Assembly (NCBI GenBank): GCA_944989445.1
Contig: CALYLW010000212.1
Location: 248,001-312,000 of the forward strand
Source: Ampullaceana balthica
Taxonomy: Eukaryota > Mollusca > Gastropoda > Lymnaeidae
Direction: 5' to 3'
DNA: 64,000 bases
The notes under the pieces: generated by a model
What the model saw: the letters and a program-made list of their open reading frames with translations, nothing else
Database searches by the model: none
Told to the model about the DNA's origin: nothing
Program-made: the position numbers and the translations under genes
Shown: one piece after another, positions 1 through 11,281 of the stretch
Layout of the letters: each line of letters opens with the position of its first letter
Numbering within the stretch: the stretch's first letter is position 1

Positions 1-1019
1 TCAGGTCAGACTTTTATTTTTCTCTTTTGTATTTTTTGAGTTTCGCGATATTTCTAAGACATTTAAGTAATTTGTTCACGATTATAATGTGGGATAAACA
101 TTATATAAAAGTATATATTTAATATACTATAGTATATATTTAATATACTATAGTATATATTTGTTTATATGATTACCCAATGAAATTAAGCTGAGCCCAT
201 AACATTTTAATTAAAGCAATACCTTAACTTCTAAAAAAAATATGTTAGCTAATCTATTTTTTTCGAGTAAGTAAAAATTTGTTGCAGATAAGTTAATAAT
301 TTATTTTCAATTATCAACAAGCCTTTACACTTCTTTCTATTTGTCTTTTATATCATTTTACCTAATGCAACACTATAACTAATAATGAATAAACGAGTTT
401 CAACAACAAGCATCATGTTACTAAGGCACATGATTAAAAAAAATTATTTCAAATAAAATTATTTAAAGTAATACTCGCTTTTTATTTATCCCTTTAAGTG
501 AAACAATTAATTATACATTTAATTTAAAATTTAACTATAATCATGTATAATACTTTTCATCTGTAATGCATGCAGCCTTTTCAATAATAAATAAATTTTA
601 CTACCATAATATATGTTGTTCTTTTTTTTTGGTAGGAAACATGTAAACTTTTCAGGTACACCAATTGTATAATCCCTGCTTCGCGCTTTGTAATACAACT
701 GTCCATGAATAAACTATGGTAGTTAGAGAAATCATTTTATTTACAAACATGTTATTGGTTTCAATTCAAATATGTTTGTAGTTTATTATTGTGTGTATGT
801 GTTGTTGGTCATTGGATTCTTTTCACTAACATTGTGATAATATTAATGGCACTTACACGTGGTCTCAAAGTTCAGTTGATACTTGGGATACAGCAAGTGA
901 TTTTGTGAGTGAACGCCCTTTAAAAACCCACCCCACCGACTACAAATAATACACTTGGAAAAAAAAACACTTTTATGATTACACATATCTTAATTTTTTT
1001 AATGGATTGTGTCGTTATT
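1..1019. other. No gene seen
   Basis: AT-rich sequence with a short tandem of tatatatttaatatactatag near 110-170. No supported coding or RNA feature. Confidence 0.5.
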
Positions 1020-1165
1020 TTACCACGTTTTTTATTAACTTGCTTTCGTCCTGTCTTTCCGCAATTTTTCAAATTTGCCAACGTAAAATTAAACCACTTC
1101 TGACGGTCCTAGAGATCTCAAAATTTTTAATTATCAATTATACTTTGCTAAAATATAAATTTATA
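1020..1165 (+). repeat. Dispersed repeat R1, copy 1
   Basis: Shares accacgtttttattaact, ctttcgtcctgtct and aaattaaaccacttctga with copies at 14685, 17107 and (inverted) 35430. Probably the end of a non-autonomous element; class unknown. Confidence 0.6.
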
Positions 1166-1871
1166 CCACTGTTCCTTTAAAAAGAACAATTATTATTGTT
1201 TTTAATTTTTTTTTATTTTTGAAATTTAAGAGCGAGTTCAAAAATGTTAATTCACAAGTATTTTAAAGTAAAAAAAAACACCAAAAGGCTAATTAAAAAA
1301 AATTAATTAACACAGCGACTATCTAAGAATGCCAAAATTTACCACAATGCGAGTTTGCCTTTCTCCACAGCTAGTGTTAAGTTTAACATAATATATGACA
1401 GGGTCTGGGTCTGAATGGAATCTGTGTCCAAACTAAAAGTAATCGTGTGTAGAACAATTATGCCTCCTAATTAAAAATGTTCGCTTGCGAAACTTTAGCG
1501 ATATATGAACATTTTACAAAGATTCTAAACCAAATTTACGTAATAAGAATAAGGAAAACAAGTTATTGTCAAATAAAAAAATTAAAAAGTCAGACACTGA
1601 AGTATTGATCATGGGCGGACCCAACTGCTCATCCCCTCATCCGACACCATTATGTTTACAGGGTAGATGCAAGTCGAAAATTAGGTTTGCTAGGGATGAA
1701 TAAATGTTCTACCATAGATGCCAGCTCAAAGATTGATAGCTTTATTGGCGATATCCGGAAAGCAGCAGCCTTGAGGAACCTTTTTTCACGAACTGGCACA
1801 ACTTATGAAACATATAGTTTTAGGCTTCCTTACTTTCGCCTTTTAAAATATATTTTTTTAACGAATAATTG

Positions 1872-1955
1872 TTATTAAATATTTCTTGGAAACGATGGTT
1901 AAAATCTTTAATAGATTAAAAGTACACCTTATTGTTTCCAAGAAATATTTAATAA
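1872..1955. repeat. Hairpin 1: 22-bp perfect inverted repeat, 40-base loop
   Basis: Arms 1872-1893 and 1934-1955 pair perfectly. The 40-base spacer (1894-1933) starts gatggttaaaatc and recurs in the next hairpin. Confidence 0.9.
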
Positions 1956-1960
1956 TTTAA

Positions 1961-2170
1961 GATATTAAAATGTTTAACAAAAATGATCTCATAGGTCATA
2001 GATCCTTATAAGTACATAGAGGTTGTTTTTTGTAAAAAAAATAATGATGGTTAAAATCTTTAATATATTAAAAGTACACCTTATTATTATTTTTTTTACA
2101 AAAAACAACCTCTATGTACTTATAAGGATCTATGACCTATGAGATCATTTTTGTTAAACATTTTAATATC
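1961..2170. repeat. Hairpin 2: about 85-bp perfect inverted repeat, same 40-base loop
   Basis: Arms 1961-2044 and 2085-2170 pair without visible mismatch. The spacer (2045-2084) is the same 40 bases as in hairpin 1 with one change (taatagatta to taatatatta), although the stems are unrelated. The pair lies about 110 bases beyond the gene A stop, possibly in its 3' UTR. Confidence 0.9.
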
Positions 2171-2281
2171 TTTTATAAGAAATCAATTTAACTAGATACA
2201 AATATTCTTATTGGAACAAATCGTCTCGTTTTGAAATTACTGGGCGTGTAAATGCGGAAACAATTTGCTTTTGAAATAGTT

Positions 2282-2400
2282 TCAAAGGTTTGTGCTTGTG
2301 GTGGTCAGCCTTTCCAAATTGTCAGCAGAGACATCACAGAAGATCTCAAAATAATCCTCATCTTCCTCCATGCGTCTCTTCAAAACTTTAAAACAAGTCC
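2282..2400 (-). CDS. Gene A cytoplasmic tail terminal exon
   Basis: Acceptor gactttacag, phase 1 entry, 119 bases, ending in TGA. The reading begins GTCFKVLKRR (basic, juxtamembrane) and goes on MEEDEDYFEIFCDV. YFEI is a Y-x-x-hydrophobic motif of the kind used for endocytosis or SH2 docking. It is assigned to gene A because phase, composition and the matching acidic tail exon of gene B agree. The intron to the transmembrane exon is 6.5 kb and holds the Ginger-like element. A transcript is needed to confirm it. Confidence 0.62.
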
Positions 2401-5400
2401 CTGTAAAGTCAAAACTGGAAATTACCCTCAGAATATCTCCAGGAGCTTACCCCATAATTATAACACGATATTTAGGGAGGGGGACTGAGATCAAGCTAAG
2501 CCGTGAAGCTTTAATCAAAGTAACTAGTTAAATATTTTGGTTGTGAAAAGCAATTTTTCTTTACTTTAAAAAAAAATTATTTTAAAAAAATAATAATAAT
2601 AAAAAATTTAAGAAAATATTTTCCAATACACACTATGTTTGGAAAATAAAGTTACCCTATTAAAGCCTCATTCTTAAAGTGACAACTTGACATTGTAACA
2701 CATGAAACTACTTCTAGAAGCTGCCTATTCTGTGTTATGTTAGAGCAACTTATTGACCTTCCGTCCATGTGTACATCTCGGCTGGTCCAATCCGACAGGT
2801 CTTATCTTATCTTATCTACACAGACGCTCCTTCATTGCAGAATATAATTGCGTCCACAGACCATGACATATGATCTGTTGGCAAGTAATGCAGCGTATAC
2901 AGGCCACAGCTTTGTGGGTTCCACGCATTACCCAGCAGCCTAACTAGTGCTAGGTACCCATTCGGAGCCCCGGTGTAACAGGCCAGATTAAACCCCCGAC
3001 CAGAATATACCCGGGTATAATCTGGCCTAGGCCAGAATATACCCCGGGGGTTAAACTGGCCTAGGCCAGAATATACCCCTCCAGGCCAGAATATACCCCT
3101 TTGACAACATGAGGATATATAGTAAAAAATGAATGAATGCTTAATTAAGACATTTTTATGAGTTTTAGCTTTGTTAAAGAAGTTAAACTCATTTCTTAAG
3201 TAGGAAAGATGTTTTATTTACAGTAAAACAGTAATAATAAAATAATTTCTTTTATTACGATGTCTGATATGACGGTAACTTTTTATCTAAAGTTACAGTC
3301 TGCACAAGTATAGATGGAATCAGCGTTTTTTTTTAATTTTTTTTTATACTTAAATTTTTTTTTAAAAGTTGACTAATTCAAGCAATAGATCTACATGAAT
3401 TGATTATTTTAAAAAAAAATAATTTAAGCGCGATAGGGACTATAGTTGTAGCTTTTCAAACTCTTGCGAACATTAATTATTTCGTGTACCTCGCTTATTA
3501 ATTATTTGTTTAATTATTTTGGGTATGGCAATAAAGATTATTTTAAATTATTGAATTAAATTATGCATGAATGTTTTTTTTTCTGTTTATGTTTTTTTTC
3601 TCCTCTCATGCATTTAAATGTTACTAGAACAACGGTTTAGGCATATCTTCATTTAAAAAAAAACAACATATCATGGCACCTTTAAATTTCTTTAATCTCT
3701 CTGAATATACGCTGACATGCAAAATAATTTAAAGAATAGGACGACTAAAGTGTGGGAAACATCGTTTGACTTCCCCTATGTTTCTTGTCATATTTCCGAA
3801 CCTTTATCTGTAGCTCGGTTTGCCTTCACGGAGTCTTAAGACATTCAAAAGAAACCTTTGCTCCAGTAGTGCAAATTATAATTATTTTTTTAAATCAGCC
3901 CACTTCATTTTTACCTATGTTACTCTTAAAACAGTATGGTCATCCTTATTGGATATCGCCAATGTTGGAATGTCAACCTAATTTTGGTGGCAATTTTGGC
4001 AGAGATAAGACAGCCACAGTCTGTGAACAATGTTATTGGAAAAGAATTAAGAATGACGTTCACATATCTATCAAAGCCTGTCAAAAATGTTTTGCCCTAA
4101 AGCCAAAAACCAACAAGAAGACACCACCACTGAACAATATACCAGTGCATACCACATCTGTACATGCCTCAACTAGGTGCACTCCTTTTGAAATTATGTA
4201 TGGACGAAAAGCCAAGCTACCTACGGATCTCAGGCCTGCAGAAGATGGAAAAATTTTACCATTAAGGATGCTGATGGCGATGATATGAAGAATCATCGCC
4301 ACATTGAAAATGGAGCCCTGCTGGAATAGTCCCTACCTCGTGGTAGATTCATTGGTCCCTGATGGAATAGTCCCTACCTCGTGGTAGATTCATTGGTCCC
4401 TGATGGAATAGTCCCTACCTCGTGGTAGATTCATTGGTCCCTGATGGAATAGTCCCTACCTCGTGGTAGATTCATTGTTCCCTGATGGAATAGTCCCTAC
4501 CTCGTGGTAGATTCATTGGTCCCTGATGGAATAGTCCCTACCTCGTGGTAGATTCATTGGTCCCTGATGGAATAGTCCCTACCTCGTGGTAGATTCATTG
4601 GTCCCTGATGGAATAGTCCCTACCTCGTGGTAGATTCATTGGTCCCTGATGGAATAGTCCCTACCTCGTGGTAGATTCATATGTCCCTGATGGAATAGTC
4701 CCTACCTCGTGGTAGATTCATTGGTCCCTGATGGAATAGTCCCTACCTCGTGGTAGATTCATTGGTCCCTGATGGAATAGTCCCTACCTCGTGGTAGATT
4801 CATTGAGCCCTGATGGAATAGTCCCTACCTCGTGGTAGATTCATTGGTCCCTGATGGAATAGTCCCTACCTCGTGGTAGATTCATTGAGCCCTGATGGAA
4901 TAGTCCCTACCTCGTGGTAGATTCATTGGTCCCTGATGGAATAGTCCCTACCTCGTGGTAGATTCATTGGTCCCTGATGGAATAGTCCCTACCTCGTGGT
5001 AGATTCATTGGGCCCTGATGGAATAGTCCCTACCTCGTGGTAGATTCATTGAGCCCTGATGGAATAGTCCCTACCTCGTGGTAGATTCATTGGTCCCTGA
5101 TGGAATAGTCCCTACCTCGTGGTAGATTCATTGGTCCCTGGTGGAATAGTCCCTACCTCGTGGTAGATTCATTGGTCCCTGATGGAATAGTCCCTACCTC
5201 GTGGTAGATTCATTGGTCCCTGGTGGAATAGTCCCTACCTCGTGGTAGATTCATTGGTCCCTGATGGAATAGTCCCTACCTCGTGGTAGATTCATTGGTC
5301 CCTGATGGAATAGTCCCTACCTCGTGGTAGATTCATTGGTCCCTGGTGGAATAGTCCCTACCTCGTGGTAGATTCATTGGTCCCTGATGGAATAGTCCCT

Positions 5401-8400
5401 ACCTCGTGGTAGATTCATTGGTCCCTGATGGAATAGTCCCTACCTCGTGGTAGATTCATTGAGCCCTGATGGAATAGTCCCTACCTCGTGGTAGATTCAT
5501 TGGTCCCTGGTGGAATAGTCCCTACCTCGTGGTAGATTCATTGGTCCCTGATGGAATAGTCCCTACCTCGTGGTAGATTCATTGGTCCCTGATGGAATAG
5601 TCCCTACCTCGTGGTAGATTCATTGGGCCCTGATGGAATAGTCCCTACCTCGTGGTAGATTCATTGGTCCCTGATGGAATAGTCCCTACCTCGTGGTAGA
5701 TTCATTGGTCCCTGATGGAATAGTCCCTACCTCGTGGTAGATTCATTGGTCCCTGGTGGAATAGTCCCTACCTCGTGGTAGATTCATTGGTCCCTGATGG
5801 AATAGTCCCTACCTCGTGGTAGATTCATTGGTCCCTGGTGGAATAGTCCCTACCTCGTGGTAGATTCATTGAGCCCTGATGGAATAGTCCCTACCTCGTG
5901 GTAGATTCATTGGGCCCTGATGGAATAGTCCCTACCTCGTGGTAGATTCATTGGTCCCTGATGGAATAGTCCCTACCTCGTGGTAGATTCATTGGTCCCT
6001 GATGGAATAGTCCCTACCTCGTGGTAGATTCATTGGTCCCTGGTGGAATAGTCCCTACCTCGTGGTAGATTCATTGGTCCCTGGTGGAATAGTCCCTACC
6101 TCGTGGTAGATTCATTGGGCCCTGATGGAATAGTCCCTACCTCGTGGTAGATTCATTGGTCCCTGATGGAATAGTCCCTACCTCGTGGTAGATTCATTGG
6201 TCCCTGATGGAATAGTCCCTACCTCGTGGTAGATTCATTGGTCCCTGGTGGAATAGTCCCTACCTCGTGGTAGATTCATTGGTCCCTGATGGAATAGTCC
6301 CTACCTCGTGGTAGATTCATTGGTCCCTGGTGGAATAGTCCCTACCTCGTGGTAGATTCATTGGTCCCTGATGGAATAGTCCCTACCTCGTGGTAGATTC
6401 ATTGGTCCCTGGTGGAATAGTCCCTACCTCGTGGTAGATTCATTGGTCCCTGATGGAATAGTCCCTACCTCGTGGTAGATTCATTGGGCCCTGATGGAAT
6501 AGTCCCTACCTCGTGGTAGATTCATTGGGCCCTGATGGAATAGTCCCTACCTCGTGGTAGATTCATTGGGCCCTGATGGAATAGTCCCTACCTCGTGGTA
6601 GATTCATTGAACCCTGATGGAATAGTCCCTACCTCGTGGTAGATTCATTGGTCCCTGATGGAATAGTCCCTACCTCGTGGTAGATTCATTGGTCCCTGAT
6701 GGAATAGTCCCTACCTCGTGGTAGATTCATTGGGCCCTGATGGAATAGTCCCTACCTCGTGGTAGATTCATTGAACCCTGATGGAATAGTCCCTACCTCG
6801 TGGTAGATTCATTGGTCCCTGATGGAATAGTCCCTACCTCGTGGTAGATTCATTGGTCCCTGATGGAATAGTCCCTACCTCGTGGTAGATTCATTGGGCC
6901 CTGATGGAATAGTCCCTACCTCGTGGTAGATTCATTGGGCCCTGATGGAATAGTCCCTACCTCGTGGTAGATTCATTGGTCCCTGATGGAATAGTCCCTA
7001 CCTCGTGGTAGATTCATTGAACAAGAGTTAAGCTAAAGAATATATCAAAATAATCAGAAACACCTACAATGTCAGTAAGGTAAAAGTTTACAACAATAAA
7101 CAGGGTTCTTCACCAAATCATTTCCCTGATGATTCTGTTAAAGTACTGCCAATGGGAGCCTACAACAAAAGGAACAGGAAAGCACTGGTGAAGAAACAGA
7201 CATCATTGTGATACAACCTGTCTAAAAACAAATGCAGATTAGGACTTTTAACCCACTAAAAATTTAAAGAATAAACCGTCTTTGCACAACTATGGCCTTA
7301 CTTTTGACAATATTGTATATTATGGCCGCAATCGAGAATTTGAACAAACCTGACGTACATATTAAAGGAAATAATAGGAGGTGGGGGCTGTTACTTCTTT
7401 TGGCCCGTAAGTTATATTCTGACAGGAACAGAGGACAACCACATCCTCCTCATTGATAAAGTGATTCAACACGTGAACACTGGGAATACATAACAACTAC
7501 ATAACAACTACAAAACAATTACATAACTACATAACAACTACATAACAACTACATAACAACTACATGACAACTACATGACAACTACATAACCACTACATGA
7601 CAACTACATAACTACTTAACAACTACATAACAACTACATAACAACTACATAACAACTACATAACAACTACATGACAACTACATAACAACTACATAACAAC
7701 TACATGACAACTACATAACAACTACATAACAACTACATAACTACATTTCAACTAGATAACAACTAAATAACAACTACATAACTACATAACAACTACATAA
7801 CAACTACATAACAACTACATGACAACTACATAACTACATAACAACTACATAACAACTACATAACTACATAACAACTACATAACAACTACATAACAACTAC
7901 ATAACAATTACATAACTACATAACAACTACATAGCAACTACATGATTACTACTTGAATAAAAAATTTGGAATAGTTTGCCTGAGGAAACCAGGAAAACCA
8001 ACTATCAACATTTAAAACTCAAATAAAAATGGAAGACTAGACATAAACCAATGATAAGCGTAGGACGTAATAATCTTCTGTATAGAAGGAGCGTCTATAA
8101 ATGATAAGATAAGATAAGGGTAAGGAATCCAAAGTGTTCGCATGCGTTTGAAAAGCAACAAATATAATAACTCTTAAAGTATTGTTTTAAAATAATCGTG
8201 TTGTGCTTGATTAAGTTAATGTTAATTGAAAAACAGAAACACAATGATTCCATATATATTTGCATGGACTGTAACTTTTGATCTTGAATCGTCGAAATTA
8301 TATAAGATTTCATATTTAAAAAACGAGACAACGACATCATCATTTTCAAAAAAAATGTAATGATCCTTTCAATAATCGTAAAATATTTTATAATTATTAT

Positions 8401-10283
8401 TTTATTTTCATTAAAACAATTTTGCTACTTAAGAAAAGAGTTTAATTTCTCTGACAGAGCTATAACATGAAGATAAAGTCTAAAAAGTCATTCATCAATT
8501 TTTTACTATATATCCCCATGTTGTCAAAGGGGTATATTCTGGCCTGAGGGGGTATATTCTGGCCTAGGCCAGTTTAACCCCGGGGGTATATTCTGGCCTA
8601 GGCCAGATTATACCCGGGTATATTCTGGTCAGGGGTTTAATCTGGCCTGTTACACCGGGAACAAATCCTTGCCTTCACTTGGATTCGAACCCGTGACCAT
8701 CGGTACGCCAATCGAGCGCGCTGCCACACGAACACCGCGCCCCCGTGGTGTACATTTTCTAGATCGCCATGACTGCTTAAAGAAACTTTGAAAATGAAAA
8801 CGATTCAATGACTTTTAAATCAGCTCACGCTAAAACCCACGTTATAATACAGCGACAGGTTGAGCCGATTACAGCATTTAAATATTTTTAAATATAGTAT
8901 TTAAAAAGACTTTTAATTATACACCTTTTAAAGCTCTCTTTAATGAATACCTTTTTTAAGCTTCGGACTTCCTTTTTTCGTTGAAGTAATCCAGCAGGAT
9001 ATTAGTACGACGCATGTGACCAGGAGAAACCACATGATGTACGGAACAGTAGACGGCCTTTTGTCCTCGATTCGGTAATAGAAGTCAACCAACCGGTCTT
9101 CGACTAAATCATTGGAGTTACCGCCTGAATCAGTGAAACGGGAGAAATGTAATAGCGTGTAACAGTGGTTGGGGGGGGGGAGGATGTTCTTAGTAATAAT
9201 AATAATTTCACAATTTATATAGTGCAGTAACCACAGCAAGCATCTTAGCTCACAGCCCTTTTAATAAAACTGGAAAGCACTTATATCCTAAATATAAGAT
9301 ACATTTACGATACCGTGTACATAAGTGAAGCGCAATCCATCTGCTGTTACCAGGACTTTAAAATTAGTTGTGCTTTAAAGGTCCATAACTCTATATACAT
9401 ATACCACCTCTTAATCTACATGATTTAATAATAACACATTCTTATGTACGCTGTATGTATGTCTAAGTAAATGAAACAACTCGTGGAATATAAAATGGGG
9501 TATTATATCTTTGGTTCCAACAGAACCTATTGAGCATAAATTTAGAGACGTCGTCTTAAATAGATATTGAATTCCGAAAGAGGTGTCTTACAATTAATGT
9601 ATTTGATGCAATAGTTAAATTATAAAATGTCATTGAGGGTTACACAATTGTAATTTTTTTTTCAACTAACGTTCCATTATGTGATGACGTTGCAATATTA
9701 TAAATTCACTTATCCATGATGCAATGATTTATTTTACACTGGTGTAATGCTTTTTTCATTCTAGCCAGTAAAATAGTAACACTTTTCAACTTAAATACTA
9801 ATTAGAAAATTATTTATTTTTTGAATATAATAATTATACACAATAGCGTCGTACTAGATAGTGACAGAAAACGTCTAGGAGAGATTAAAGAAGTATCTGG
9901 CCTTTAATTATATTTATTACAATTTTTAAAATTGTTTTAAATTCTAGCCACAATATTTTGTAAAAAAAAATTAAAAAAAACAACAACATGTGAATAATTG
10001 TAAACATATTATTTTAAAAGTAAATTTGAACTTATTTATCATTATCTAAATTTAGATTTGAAGACTTAATTTTAATACTGCATCATGCTAAGGAATTTTC
10101 TTTTAAGCAACTACAAAATTAATTGTGTAAAACAATATGAAATTTCATTTGTAAAGAAATTCGTGACAATGTCTCATTTCTCTTTTTTAACGGGATTTCT
10201 AGAATTGTATGTTAAACGACATCGATGTTCTCATGTTTAAAAAATCAAACAAGCTTACGTACAAAGGAATTAGAAAATGAGAC

Positions 10284-10341
<58 letters not shown>

Positions 10342-11208
10342 TATATTATAAAAGGCAAGTTTATGTCCTTTCTTTCCGATCTGTCCCGTAATCTATAGCG
10401 ATTGGTCCCTCAAAAAACATATGACTCCTACAGCCAATCATATTGAACTCTTTTACGCCATTTACGCGGATGTTCAAAACGAGATATTTTTGGTGCAGTA
10501 TTTCTTCCAAGACTTTATTTTGAGTTATTCGCGTTGGGATTTATAGCAAAAAGCTCTATTTTTAAATCCTTTATATTAACTCGTGGTGTCTGCGGCCGCC
10601 CGACCGACCGACCGCCCGCCCGCCCTTGTCGCCAAAACTTTTGCTCGATTTTTAACTCACTTGCTCGTACGCTAGTGAGCTGAAATTTTGCAGGCAGTTT
10701 AGTACCAATAATAAAAACAATGTATCAAAATTTCAGATCGATCGCATGTACCGTAATTAAATTATTGATTTTTTTAGATTATTTTATTTATTCCTATGTA
10801 TCATGCTATTTTTTTAGATAGAGCGTCGCGGTGCGTATTATATTGAACAACCTTTCTGTCGCGCAATAAGGTGCGTATTTTATTGACAACTCTTTTTACA
10901 AACATATTCCTGATCGGCGCGCATTATATTAAACATGTTTTACGACACATCTGCAATTTTGTATTTCTGGATGGTCTGGCGCTGCGTATTATAATGAACA
11001 TTCTTTTAGTTACGTCTCGTACATAAAGGATTTATAGTGAAAAACTTGGTTTTTTACAGGTTTTTTATTACGAGTTATTTATGTCAACTATAATGAATAG
11101 TATTTTTGACGCGATGCACATGTAATGCCGGTGGAGAAGGCTGTTGGAGGGGAGTTACAACATGCCACCAAACGGTGGCGGAACGTCCTTGGACGGGCTT
11201 TGTTGCCC

Positions 11209-11281
<73 letters not shown>

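Larger units (their letters stand above)
2974..8654. mobile_element. Ginger-like DNA transposon with long TIRs, inserted in a SINE
   Basis: The element starts TGTAACAGGCCAG at 2974 and ends with its inverse at 8654. It is bounded on both sides by CCGG (2970-2973 and 8655-8658), a 4-bp target duplication. The two terminal inverted repeats align for about 235 bases. Outside, two parts of a single minus-strand SINE meet exactly at the CCGG. Inside is a remnant of a gypsy-like integrase with an H2C2 zinc finger. TGT/ACA ends, TIRs, a 4-bp target duplication and an integrase without LTRs are what is known of Ginger elements. The copy is non-autonomous: the catalytic core is missing and it has been invaded by a tandem array and a LINE tail. 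Confidence 0.72.

Noticed and set aside
4081..4302. Minus-strand open frame opposite the integrase remnant
   Set aside because: The plus strand shows recognisable integrase motifs; the minus frame has none.
4312..7018. CRISPR-like array
   Set aside because: Units are contiguous with no unique spacers, and the genome is eukaryotic; it is a minisatellite.
8940..9239. Using the whole 99-codon frame as one exon
   Set aside because: Phase and the acceptor at 9125-9126 place the exon start at 9124; upstream codons are intron.
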